A stretch of 64,000 nucleotides of DNA from Methanococcoides sp052057775. GTDB lineage: Archaea; Halobacteriota; Methanosarcinia; Methanosarcinales; Methanosarcinaceae. The stretch covers positions 1,922,001-1,986,000 of the forward strand of contig NZ_CP195121.1 in NCBI RefSeq assembly GCF_052057775.1, in the 5' to 3' direction. The position numbers and the translations under genes were made by a program. The notes beneath the pieces are model-generated. The model made no database searches, was not told where the DNA came from, and saw only the letters and a program-made list of their open reading frames with translations. Below, piece by piece: positions 1 through 6,427 of the stretch; position 1 is the stretch's first letter, and each line of letters starts with the position of its first letter.

Positions 1-122
1 TTCCTTGCAAAATCAGACGTGAGCAGATCTGCCTTTTTTAGCTCACGTTCATACTTTGATGCATCAGCAACAATCTTAACAACCACGCCGGCAGCGGAAC
101 CACCCAGTTTACCCAGTGCCAT
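1..122 (-). CDS. Tail tape measure protein, N-terminal 40 codons (cut by window edge)
   Basis: Translation starts at ATG 122, with GGAGGATAATAA directly upstream as a strong ribosome site. It runs off the window: Met-Ala-Leu-Gly-Lys, a Gly/Ala-rich stretch, then ADASKYERELKKAD. An Asp-x-Ser-Lys-Tyr-Glu-x-x-Leu-Lys-Lys segment near the N-terminus is typical of tape measure proteins, which set siphovirus tail length. Position agrees: it follows tail tube and tail chaperone genes, as lambda H follows V-G/T. Its start overlaps the end of the frameshifted chaperone reading frame by 14 bases. Only the beginning is visible, so the family call rests on this segment and on synteny. Confidence 0.72.
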   Translation of the reverse strand, partial: MALGKLGGSAAGVVVKIVADASKYERELKKADLLTSDFAR

Positions 123-267
123 TTATTATCCTCCATTCCCTTCGCCAAGAAGCTATAATGAACGCCTGTTCACATTCATCCAGTTCACCGAATTTCAAAG
201 GTGTCAAATTCCAAGACCTCAACATCTTTGCAAAATCTATACCAAAATCGGATTCAGCGAAACCTGA
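109..267 (-). CDS. T-domain extension of tail chaperone, reached by probable +1 frameshift
   Basis: The +1 frame relative to the chaperone is open from just after a TAA (270-268) to TAA (111-109). It encodes about 51 residues including FGELDECEQAFIIASWRREW, a pattern expected of gpT-like tail chaperone domains. The only ATG inside has no ribosome site, so independent initiation is unlikely. The window for shifting is ATC AGG TTT CGC TGA. A P-site Phe tRNA on TTT (262-260) can re-pair with TTC one base on, giving Ala (GCT) next. The fusion would span 691-109, about 195 residues. The frame relation is seen directly; the frameshift is inferred. Confidence 0.65.
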   Translation of the reverse strand, partial: SGFAESDFGIDFAKMLRSWNLTPLKFGELDECEQAFIIASWRREWRIINGTG

Positions 268-691
268 TTATCCGTGCCAGCTGTATGGCAGGTTGTGAGA
301 AGTACGCGAGTAAGATTTCATCGGATATTGCAGTATCAAGCTCCTCAGATAACCAGAACTCGTTGTCAAGAGTGGGATCTTTGGTGATATATGCCAAGAA
401 TGATGCAATGACTTCTTCAGCATCCTCAAGTGCAGTCTTGTCTCCCTGCATAGCACGTTCCCACCGGCCGAACATGTCCTTATGATTTTTTGACTCGGTC
501 TTCGACAATCTTTTTCTGATTTCGATTGCTTGAACTTCGTCTCCGGATACAATCGGCACTTTCACATATTCGTGGGTACGTGCAATAAGGAAAGCTTTTG
601 CATCTTTAGCAACTGCATACTCTCCCCGGCAGTCTTCTTCTCTGGCTTCTTGCCTTTCAGCAATCCCTGGATCATCCTGATATTCTACCAT
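254..691 (-). CDS. Tail assembly chaperone, G-type (upstream frame)
   Basis: A 145-residue acidic protein between tail tube and tape measure genes, the place of lambda gpG. It starts at ATG 691 with GGAGA about 8 bases upstream. The body is helical and charged and includes a typical chaperone-like segment (residues ~60-100). Its stop TGA (256-254) follows AGG TTT CGC. A second open frame, shifted +1, continues across this stop to 109 and encodes a conserved-looking domain. In tailed viruses this gene pair normally makes a G protein and a frameshifted G-T fusion that coat the tape measure during tail assembly. I infer the same here. Confidence 0.75.
   Translation of the reverse strand: MVEYQDDPGIAERQEAREEDCRGEYAVAKDAKAFLIARTHEYVKVPIVSGDEVQAIEIRKRLSKTESKNHKDMFGRWERAMQGDKTALEDAEEVIASFLAYITKDPTLDNEFWLSEELDTAISDEILLAYFSQPAIQLARIIRFR
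260..262 (-). other. Candidate +1 frameshift slip codon (TTT followed by C)
   Basis: On the minus strand the zero frame reads AGG TTT CGC TGA. Slipping from TTT to TTC keeps two or three codon-anticodon pairs and moves translation into the T-domain frame. The shift must happen within the 11 bases between the upstream TAA of the +1 frame and the TGA of the zero frame, so this is the best slip codon available. Confidence 0.5.
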
Positions 692-721
692 GGAAATTCT
701 CCGTATGTATTAAACAAAGGC

Positions 722-729
722 TTTATATT
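722..729 (+). promoter_or_regulatory. TATA box for the 751 gene (leaderless)
   Basis: TTTATATT is centred about 25 bases before ATG 751, so transcription would begin at or next to the start codon. This would be a leaderless transcript, which fits the lack of a ribosome site before this ATG. Confidence 0.55.
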
Positions 730-750
730 TACACAATCCAATTTTTTGAC

Positions 751-945
751 ATGACGTCCTGTCCAAGTATCGCAGACAAGGAAGGAATTCTGATAATCCT
801 TTTATTGACTGCACTCTTCTTACTCTACAAGACGTACCGATCGCCAGACCTGCCAATGCTCGTGGTAGTATCCCCAATCCTCGCAACTGTGGTTTGCATT
901 GGAATCGCCTACACGTACTGCCATTTACCTATGGACAAGGATTGA
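751..945 (+). CDS. Small two-helix membrane protein, probable moron
   Basis: A 64-residue protein on the strand opposite to the tail operon, sitting between the tail chaperone and tail tube genes. Two hydrophobic stretches (about residues 12-26 and 35-54) would span the membrane. A TATA box placed for a leaderless message supports a real gene, and no minus-strand gene competes for this interval. Short membrane proteins inserted with their own promoter between late genes are often superinfection-exclusion or lysogenic-conversion genes. No homologue is recognised, so that role is only a suggestion. Confidence 0.55.
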   Translation: MTSCPSIADKEGILIILLLTALFLLYKTYRSPDLPMLVVVSPILATVVCIGIAYTYCHLPMDKD

Positions 946-963
946 ATTCAGCCCCTCTTATTC

Positions 964-1683
964 TCAGTCAAGATCCGCAACAATCATGAAGTCAACCTGG
1001 AACGAGTAGTTCTTCTTGTAGAAATCCTCGGTCGTGAAATCGAATGCAGCATTGTTACCCTGGGCTCCAATGAGACCATACTTCTTTACAACTGCATCAC
1101 TGGAATCACGTTCAATACCTACAAGTGCACCGATTTTGTTGAATCCCCGGAATGCATTTGACCAGGAAGACTTACCTGAAGCAATGTCGTCAGACAGCTT
1201 GGTACCAATGACAGCTGCTATGAAATCTTCATTGTAGTCAAGTTCATTCAAAGTACAGGTACAGTCAGCAGCACCGACAGATTTGACTTTGGTAGCCTGA
1301 CCATCGATTGCAGCTGAGGTAGTATCTGCACTAATCGAAGCATTGCCTCCCTGTGAAGTTGCGATGTGGGTCATGGCAGTTGCTGCAATTGCAATGTACT
1401 TCACGACTACCACATCGTTCTCTGCCAGGCCGGTATAGTCTAGCTTGTAGACTCCAGACGAATGTGTTGCTGGAGTAGAGCCATCATCCTGCAGCTGAGT
1501 CATTGCAGTTTCGACACCATCCACGGTTGCTCTAATTAGGCCAAATTCTGCCTGAGTTGTCAGTGAGAAATATCCATTACTCACGTCAGTCGCATCGATT
1601 GTAATTGTTTCTTCTGTCGCTACACCGCCCTGGTACCACTTGACGTTCTTACCAAGGACTAAATCACTTGATGCTATTGCCAT
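964..1683 (-). CDS. Major tail tube protein
   Basis: A 239-residue protein rich in Ala, Thr, Ser, Asp and Gly with alternating beta-type segments, starting at ATG 1683 after GGAGGGA. It lies between the tail terminator and tail chaperone genes, which is the place of lambda gpV. The C-terminal part (FNKIGALVGIERDSSD, then a Phe/Tyr-rich strand ending FMIVADLD) looks like a tube-protein beta-barrel. It polymerises into the inner tail tube in this virus class. Assignment is by order and composition, without a recognised signature. Confidence 0.7.
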   Translation of the reverse strand: MAIASSDLVLGKNVKWYQGGVATEETITIDATDVSNGYFSLTTQAEFGLIRATVDGVETAMTQLQDDGSTPATHSSGVYKLDYTGLAENDVVVVKYIAIAATAMTHIATSQGGNASISADTTSAAIDGQATKVKSVGAADCTCTLNELDYNEDFIAAVIGTKLSDDIASGKSSWSNAFRGFNKIGALVGIERDSSDAVVKKYGLIGAQGNNAAFDFTTEDFYKKNYSFQVDFMIVADLD

Positions 1684-1700
1684 CTGTTTTGTCCCTCCAA

Positions 1701-2150
1701 TTAACTGAAAATATTCTCTTCAAAAGCAATGATCTGCAATCGAATCACTCCACCGTAGGTCATTACAGGTTCTGCAAGATCCAGTGCAACCATGCCATAT
1801 TCGATCTTCCCGACATTGATGTCTTGCACGGTACCGTTGAGCAAGCGGTCCCTCTTCTGCTGTCTCTGCAGGCGGTTGTAGACTGTATCCACGTAACCAC
1901 ACCCATCGTCGAATGATTGGTTACCATTCGCTCCGGAAGCCATCACAGACACGTCGTAGGAAAGGACCCAACCTTTCAGGTCATCCACGGAATACTGATC
2001 AGCTTCATCTGCACCAGTTGGCATGATATGGACGCAAGGATATCCTTTTGGAACATCGACATCACCCACGTAGACATCCTTAATTGGTGCAGCATTTACC
2101 ACCGCTTTGAGCTGATCTTCGATGTTCTTTCTGAGTGTTTTGAGTGTCAT
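1701..2150 (-). CDS. Tail terminator / tail completion protein (gpU-like)
   Basis: A 149-residue protein whose start ATG 2150 overlaps the stop of the preceding HK97 gp10-like gene by four bases (ATGA), so the two are translationally coupled. It opens with an amphipathic helix (TLRKNIEDQLKAVV), followed by YVGDVDVPKGYPCVHIMP and a beta-rich remainder. A short helix followed by strands, lying between a gp10-like protein and the tail tube gene, is characteristic of tail terminators, which cap the tail tube and contact the head. The function is inferred from this. Confidence 0.65.
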   Translation of the reverse strand: MTLKTLRKNIEDQLKAVVNAAPIKDVYVGDVDVPKGYPCVHIMPTGADEADQYSVDDLKGWVLSYDVSVMASGANGNQSFDDGCGYVDTVYNRLQRQQKRDRLLNGTVQDINVGKIEYGMVALDLAEPVMTYGGVIRLQIIAFEENIFS

Positions 2151-2665
2151 TTGTTCACGTCCTTCAAAGCGTCAGCTATGATCTTGTTTGATTCTGTAGG
2201 TATGATCTTGAGAATGTGATCGCGAGTCTTCTCGACAAAGTGAGATCCTTTTGTTCCGGGATGATGAACCACTTTGACACAGACCAGACCAGTTTCGACG
2301 GTCTTTCCACCAAATGTGAAGAAGGCAGTTCTGTGACCACGACTCAGCGAACCTCTAGCTCCAAATGGAGCAAATGCCAGGCACTTCGCGTTCTTCGGTC
2401 TGATGATGTGAGGTCTGGTTCCGTCATTCACATACTGTGCGTAATTTGCAGAAACTGTAATTCGAGCACCGACTTCATCGAATACATCACTTGAAACCGA
2501 AGCACGCATGTTGCCAGTATCCACAGGCATATTCCGCTTCATGAATCGTTCACCGGATCCTGCCAGTTTCTTCAGGAGCTTAGGCATGGCACGATGTACG
2601 TTGACACCTGCTTTCTGGAACTGCTCTTTTGCTCCGGATATATCGACACGAACACCTTCATCCAT
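2147..2665 (-). CDS. HK97 gp10-like head-tail joining protein
   Basis: A 172-residue protein with the classical gp10 family pattern: MPVDTGNMRASVS at about residues 46-58 and YAQYVNDGTRPH near residues 75-86. Members join the neck and tail in siphoviruses (lambda gpZ position). The start ATG 2665 lies just inside the end of the upstream connector gene (ATGGATGA), showing coupling. The N-terminal segment carries a basic helix (KLLKKLAGSGERFMKRN) common to the family. Confidence in the family is high; the exact structural role is by analogy. Confidence 0.85.
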   Translation of the reverse strand: MDEGVRVDISGAKEQFQKAGVNVHRAMPKLLKKLAGSGERFMKRNMPVDTGNMRASVSSDVFDEVGARITVSANYAQYVNDGTRPHIIRPKNAKCLAFAPFGARGSLSRGHRTAFFTFGGKTVETGLVCVKVVHHPGTKGSHFVEKTRDHILKIIPTESNKIIADALKDVNK

Positions 2666-3191
2666 GAGTAGTCACCACGTATGTGTAGTTAGTGCGAGCT
2701 TTCTGCTCAGGCTCGTTGTTGTCCCTGTATCTCTTCATATCGTCGAGAGCCTGCTTCTCAAGAGCATCTGCACGCCTGAGATTCTCCTCAGTAGCAGTTG
2801 CATATTCACGGAGATACATTGCAGCTGACAATGCAGAAGACCAGTCTTCGCAGTAGGATGAATCCGGAGTATCGTGCTGGCCAAAGTATGCATCGATTCT
2901 GCGATCAGCACGAGCAATGATCACTTCCAAGTCAGTATCAGAAACGGAATAGTAGCAGGTGGCAGTGAAATTCTCACCTGCAGCTGCTATATTCAGTGTG
3001 ATAGACCTCGGCAGCACGAACGTGAAATCTGTATCTTTGACCAGAGTCGACGAATCCTTGAGAATTGTGGGAACATCCTTAGCAGATGTAGTAAGAGTGA
3101 GAGATGTTCCACTGGCAATTGTACCAAGATCTTCTTCGTCCCAGAGTAGTGTTGGGAGGATCTTACGAACCTTTCCTGCAGTTGTATACAT
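2658..3191 (-). CDS. Head-tail connector / adaptor protein
   Basis: A 177-residue protein starting at ATG 3191, whose first base is the last base of the upstream stop (TGATG), with GGGTGG just before it. The C-terminal half is helical (IIARADRRIDAYFGQ, then a long helix from about residue 110) and recalls gp6-type connectors that sit below the portal. The N-terminal half is Thr/Ser-rich and beta-like. It lies after the capsid genes and before the gp10-like gene, matching the adaptor slot. A longer frame exists upstream (to 3215), but the coupled start has the better ribosome site. Confidence 0.6.
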   Translation of the reverse strand: MYTTAGKVRKILPTLLWDEEDLGTIASGTSLTLTTSAKDVPTILKDSSTLVKDTDFTFVLPRSITLNIAAAGENFTATCYYSVSDTDLEVIIARADRRIDAYFGQHDTPDSSYCEDWSSALSAAMYLREYATATEENLRRADALEKQALDDMKRYRDNNEPEQKARTNYTYVVTTHG

Positions 3192-3436
3192 CACGCCACC
3201 CATGAGATACACCACGCGAGAGCAGAGATCAGAGCGGATGCAGCAATTGCCATACCGATTTTTCGATTCTCGGCACCTTTCAGCTTGTCCACATCCTTCT
3301 TCACAGTCTTCACTTCCTCGCAGATGTCGTCAATTTTCTCCTCGAGGGCGGTCAACCCGCCTTTGAGTTCACCAACGTCCCGACATATCGTTTTTAGATT
3401 TTCATTGAGCTGTAACAGCAAGGCCTCTTCGGTCAT
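3191..3436 (-). CDS. Coiled-coil protein with C-terminal membrane anchor (XhlA-like architecture)
   Basis: An 81-residue protein starting at ATG 3436 with TGAGGT about 5-8 bases upstream. Residues 5-55 form a heptad-rich coiled coil (GELKGGLTALEEKIDDI, VKTVKKDVDKLKG). Residues 61-79 are hydrophobic and could span the membrane. This layout matches phage XhlA-type holin-accessory proteins, which work next to a small holin. The preceding gene encodes a small hydrophobic protein, strengthening the parallel. The location inside the head genes is unusual for lysis functions, so a structural role remains possible. Confidence 0.55.
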   Translation of the reverse strand: MTEEALLLQLNENLKTICRDVGELKGGLTALEEKIDDICEEVKTVKKDVDKLKGAENRKIGMAIAASALISALAWCISWVA

Positions 3437-3443
3437 GCCGACC

Positions 3444-3617
3444 TCACTGCAACTTGCACTTGAAGTAGAACGCAAGGACAACCATCATGGCCTCAGTTGG
3501 CATGGTGATATCTCCACCAGTGATTGCCTGATAACACATGACGATCATTGTTCCACCTACAACGATTAGACCGATTGCTTCATCGGCGACTTTCTCAACG
3601 ATTTCGGGCACTGTCAT
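3444..3617 (-). CDS. Small hydrophobic protein, possible holin-like
   Basis: A 57-residue protein with an excellent ribosome site (AGGAGGAATCGT before ATG 3617). A hydrophobic stretch (IGLIVVGGTMIVMCYQAI, residues ~15-32) and a second shorter one (MMVVLAFYF) suggest one or two membrane passes. Its start overlaps the end of the preceding 94-residue gene (ATGA), and it is followed by the coiled-coil anchor protein. Together they resemble a small holin plus accessory pair, but neither family membership nor lysis activity can be shown from sequence. Confidence 0.55.
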   Translation of the reverse strand: MTVPEIVEKVADEAIGLIVVGGTMIVMCYQAITGGDITMPTEAMMVVLAFYFKCKLQ

Positions 3618-3898
3618 ACGATTCCTCCTGATTTTGGGAGTTTCCTGACATCCACAGCATCAAGTGAAGGTTCTGTGTTGGGATCCATCGGAGTTGAATC
3701 AATTTTATATCGCTCCGGAGGATTTGCACCCGTAGTCCCTGTGATCTCAAGATGGTCTTTGTCAGCATCTGAGAGATGGGTACTATCAATGACAGCTGCA
3801 TCACGAGCAGACTGCCATTTTTCTGACAGATATTTCCCAGGACCACGGGTACTCAACACGCAATCACCTTCAGTACTCGACTCTGCAGATACCGTCAT
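3614..3898 (-). CDS. Unrecognised protein after capsid gene (lambda FI position)
   Basis: A 94-residue acidic, Pro- and Ser-rich protein immediately downstream of the major capsid gene. The longest frame starts inside the capsid gene at ATG 3898 with a weak ribosome site. A GTG at 3859, preceded by GAAGGTGA and placed after the capsid stop, may be the true start (about 81 residues). It contains KWQSARDAAVIDSTHLSDAD and a Pro-rich C-terminal half. No domain is recognised. In lambda this slot holds the packaging accessory FI, but there is no sequence evidence for that here. Confidence 0.5.
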   Translation of the reverse strand: MTVSAESSTEGDCVLSTRGPGKYLSEKWQSARDAAVIDSTHLSDADKDHLEITGTTGANPPERYKIDSTPMDPNTEPSLDAVDVRKLPKSGGIV

Positions 3899-4991
3899 CC
3901 AGGTTGGTTGCTACCTCAACGTCGAATCTCATTGTGACAGTAGCTCCGACAATGTCCCTGACAGGGTCATCGAACTTCTTCACGGAGATGTCTCTGCGCA
4001 TGCCGATGAACGCACCCTGCTGGTTTAGGTCCATGAGGACTGCACCCATCTCACCATCTGCACCATAGTCCCAGGTGTATGTGCTGGAATTGTAGGTACC
4101 GTCGAGTGGATCATACTGGTATGGAGCCATACCGAGAATTCTTGGGATCTGGCCGGTTGTGACGAATGAAGATCCACCACCAAGGCTACCGAAGTACTGG
4201 CCAAATGTAGTACCCTCTGCCGCAACCCCACCTTCGAACTCAGCGCTCATGAGAAGTGAGGTTGGGTTGAATCCAGCCTTTTTCATGACACGGCGAGCAG
4301 TGACAATTGCTTTAATACCCTGATCAGATCCTGCAGTATCGTGCTCTTTACCAGCGCCATCGAGAATGGTTTGGAGTGTAACTTCGTTGAGTGTATTCTC
4401 ACCACGGGCACCGATTTTCTTTACCTCAGCTGCTACAATGTCAAAGAGACCATCTTCAATGAGCTCGGAAGAAATGAAGTCAGCTGCACCGTACTTCACT
4501 GTGGAGAAAGAAACCTTGCTGTAGGCCTGTTCACGCTGCTTCAGTTCACCAGCTTCAGAGGCCTTTGGAAGTACTCCACCAGTGTCACCAACAGGAATGG
4601 TCTTGTCGTTGCTTGTGAGTGGAATTGTACCAAGCATCTGCCTGACAACCTTGTTTGGTTCTGCACCTTCCAGGAGAGTTGCCTGGTATTCAGTTGGTAC
4701 AAGGTTGGTAGACTCAATTGCTTCGGTCTTGAGCAGTTCCCTGCGCTGCTTGAATGCTTCGACCTGGACATCGGCGAGATAGCGTGGCACATCCCTGACA
4801 TTGTTCCCAAGAATGAACGCTTCTGTCTCGAGCATCCTATCAATGACCCGCTTACCCTCGGCAGATTCCGGCATGGAAGCTGCTTCGAGCATCCTTGCGA
4901 GTCTCCATTCGTGGGAACCAGCCGGAGCCATTCCGCGATCGAGCACAGTCATAGGATTAACATCTGTAACGAATTCTTCAAATTTTGCCAT
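3870..4991 (-). CDS. Major capsid protein, HK97 fold
   Basis: A 373-residue protein starting at ATG 4991 after GAGGTGATTAAAT. The N-terminal ~85 residues are helical like a scaffolding delta domain. From about residue 97 the capsid core begins with NLVPTEYQATLLEGAEPNK, followed by the A-domain and a C-terminal beta-rich segment (TVTMRFDVEVATN). The pattern of a loop ahead of V-P-x-E near the start of the mature subunit is typical of HK97-like shells. It follows the protease/scaffold and decoration genes, as lambda E follows C and D. Confidence 0.88.
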   Translation of the reverse strand: MAKFEEFVTDVNPMTVLDRGMAPAGSHEWRLARMLEAASMPESAEGKRVIDRMLETEAFILGNNVRDVPRYLADVQVEAFKQRRELLKTEAIESTNLVPTEYQATLLEGAEPNKVVRQMLGTIPLTSNDKTIPVGDTGGVLPKASEAGELKQREQAYSKVSFSTVKYGAADFISSELIEDGLFDIVAAEVKKIGARGENTLNEVTLQTILDGAGKEHDTAGSDQGIKAIVTARRVMKKAGFNPTSLLMSAEFEGGVAAEGTTFGQYFGSLGGGSSFVTTGQIPRILGMAPYQYDPLDGTYNSSTYTWDYGADGEMGAVLMDLNQQGAFIGMRRDISVKKFDDPVRDIVGATVTMRFDVEVATNLDDGICRVEY

Positions 4992-5002
4992 ATTTAATCA
5001 CC

Positions 5003-5446
5003 TCAGGCCTGATCAGACTTTGATATCAATTGCGGAAGAATCATGATTCTACCACTTCCGTTTGCTGCAATATCATCGATTGTTACACCGATGGCGAATC
5101 CTTCTGCTGTGGTCACAGCAGTTTTGATACACCCTGTTGCAGCTGCGTCGTCATCACTTACAGTTGACCATGCATCGATTGCATTACCTGTTCCTTCACG
5201 CACGTAGCAAACACACCCGACACATGCCACTGTGACAGGTGCTCCACTTGCTGCATCTTCAATTGCAACTCCTATTGGGAATGCAGTTGTTCCTGCCACA
5301 CATGGATGCACCGTGTCACTTACACCTGTCCCATGACCTGCAACGACCATACCGGCCTTGATGTCTGCACCTGCTGTGAATGTCTGGAGGTTGTCTCCAG
5401 AGTCGAGGACCTTTGAAATTGTGATCCATGTTCCTGTATCTGCCAT
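5003..5446 (-). CDS. Head decoration protein (lambda D-like position)
   Basis: A 147-residue Gly-, Ala-, Thr- and Val-rich protein starting at ATG 5446 (GAGGTATTAATC upstream). It contains AGADIKAGMVVAGHG, AFPIGVAIEDAASGAPVTVA and EGFAIGVTIDDIAANG, repeated short beta-turn units typical of decoration proteins that bind capsid three-fold sites. It lies between protease/scaffold and capsid genes, exactly the lambda D slot. Five Cys residues cluster in the middle (VACVGCVCY), which is odd for this family and could bind metal or form disulfides. Confidence 0.65.
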   Translation of the reverse strand: MADTGTWITISKVLDSGDNLQTFTAGADIKAGMVVAGHGTGVSDTVHPCVAGTTAFPIGVAIEDAASGAPVTVACVGCVCYVREGTGNAIDAWSTVSDDDAAATGCIKTAVTTAEGFAIGVTIDDIAANGSGRIMILPQLISKSDQA

Positions 5447-5514
5447 GATTAATACCTCGCTGTGATGTAGCCCTCAGCATCTGTGCCGAATGGACTGAAT
5501 TTGTGTTCTGAGTC

Positions 5515-5802
5515 TTATAACGGATCCTCACCGCCGCCACTGAGGGTGCGTGGATCCGGCTGTGCTTCAAGCTCTTTGATACGTTTGTCCATCGCTTCGA
5601 TGGTGGCGTCCTTTGCATCGATCTTTTCAGAAAGTTCCTTGATCTTGGCATCAAAGCCGTCTGCAAGTTCTTTCATCTTCGATTCGTCTTTCACGAGCTC
5701 TTCGAGTTCCTTGATCTTGGTGTCACGGTCCCCGATTGCCTCAGAAAGCTCCTTGACCTGTGTTTCAAGGTCAACTGGGTCTGTTGGGTCATTTTCTGAC
5801 AT
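5515..5802 (-). CDS. Nested scaffold protein (internal start in protease gene)
   Basis: In-frame ATG 5802 is preceded by GGAGGA with four bases between, a textbook ribosome site inside the protease reading frame. From there 95 residues encode an acidic coiled coil (VKELSEAIGDRDTKIKELEE, then similar heptads) ending GGGEDPL. A separate scaffold made from an internal start is established for lambda (Nu3 within C) and related viruses. The ribosome site is visible; production of the short form is inferred. Confidence 0.68.
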   Translation of the reverse strand: MSENDPTDPVDLETQVKELSEAIGDRDTKIKELEELVKDESKMKELADGFDAKIKELSEKIDAKDATIEAMDKRIKELEAQPDPRTLSGGGEDPL

Positions 5803-6327
5803 GTTTCCTCCAGGAGAAGAATTATTACGGATCTTGCATTTTCTGCAGGCTCCCTGGGGAACCACCGCAAGACCGAAGAATGTGAGAGTCTTTGATTCAT
5901 TGCGTTGCGTTTCCTCATTCCACTGCTCTTCACCACTGTGTTCAACAGACACGTAGTTGAGATCACCATTAATCACGCCAGTCATGGTATTGCGTGATAG
6001 CTCGGTAGCTCCATGCAGGAAGACGTCACCTACGATTGCTTCGTCGTCAAAGTGGGGGTTTAGGACGACACCTATACGCTCGTAGTCATAGCGGACAGAA
6101 CCACCTGCATGATAAGGCCACGTGGAATGGTCCTCCCAGTTCTCAGCATATTTTTCGAGAGCCTCGGGAGTGTAGAAAAGCGGAGTTTGAACATTGCTAT
6201 CAGTCCATTCACCAGAAGCCAGGAGTTTGACGTCCTTGATTAGCAGGCCTCCGGCGGTATGGACGAATTTGGGATTCAGGATCTTTTGAGATAATAATCT
6301 GTTTTCCAATGTTAACACCGTTAACAA
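5515..6327 (-). CDS. Prohead maturation protease with C-terminal scaffold domain
   Basis: A 270-residue two-part protein. Residues ~20-165 look like a viral prohead protease: HSTWPYHAGGSVRYDYERIG, VGDVFLHGATELSRNTM, LNYVSVEHSGEE. A conserved His and a Ser in VSVE could serve catalysis. Residues ~176-255 form a long charged coiled coil (scaffold). Candidate starts are all non-ATG: TTG 6327, GTG 6318 or TTG 6309. A TATA box 20-25 bases upstream suggests a leaderless message. An internal ATG at 5802 would release the scaffold alone. The layout equals lambda C with nested Nu3. Confidence 0.75.
   Translation of the reverse strand: MLTVLTLENRLLSQKILNPKFVHTAGGLLIKDVKLLASGEWTDSNVQTPLFYTPEALEKYAENWEDHSTWPYHAGGSVRYDYERIGVVLNPHFDDEAIVGDVFLHGATELSRNTMTGVINGDLNYVSVEHSGEEQWNEETQRNESKTLTFFGLAVVPQGACRKCKIRNNSSPGGNMSENDPTDPVDLETQVKELSEAIGDRDTKIKELEELVKDESKMKELADGFDAKIKELSEKIDAKDATIEAMDKRIKELEAQPDPRTLSGGGEDPL
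6310..6326. promoter_or_regulatory. 17-bp palindromic operator, copy 1
   Basis: TGTTAACACCGTTAACA is a perfect palindrome with 7-bp arms and a 3-bp spacer. It lies on the expected start of transcription of the protease message. The same 7-3-7 palindrome occurs at 9612 and, with two mismatches, at 11841, each just downstream of a minus-strand TATA box. Confidence 0.7.
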
Positions 6328-6345
6328 TGGATATATCTTTACTGA

Positions 6346-6353
6346 TATATAAA
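6346..6353 (-). promoter_or_regulatory. TATA box of protease/capsid operon
   Basis: TTTATATA on the minus strand. The start of transcription about 25 bases on falls at 6320-6326, inside the operator and next to the likely start codon, implying a leaderless or nearly leaderless late message. Confidence 0.6.
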
Positions 6354-6427
6354 TCCTAAAAACAAATAAATAAGATTATAAATCAATAGAGAGAAGATTC
6401 GAATTATTTACAAACGTGGTGTAATTA

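Noticed and set aside
4341..4997. 218-residue plus-strand frame opposite the capsid gene
   Set aside because: It is the antisense shadow of a well-supported capsid gene, with Cys/Phe-rich non-protein-like sequence and no ribosome site.
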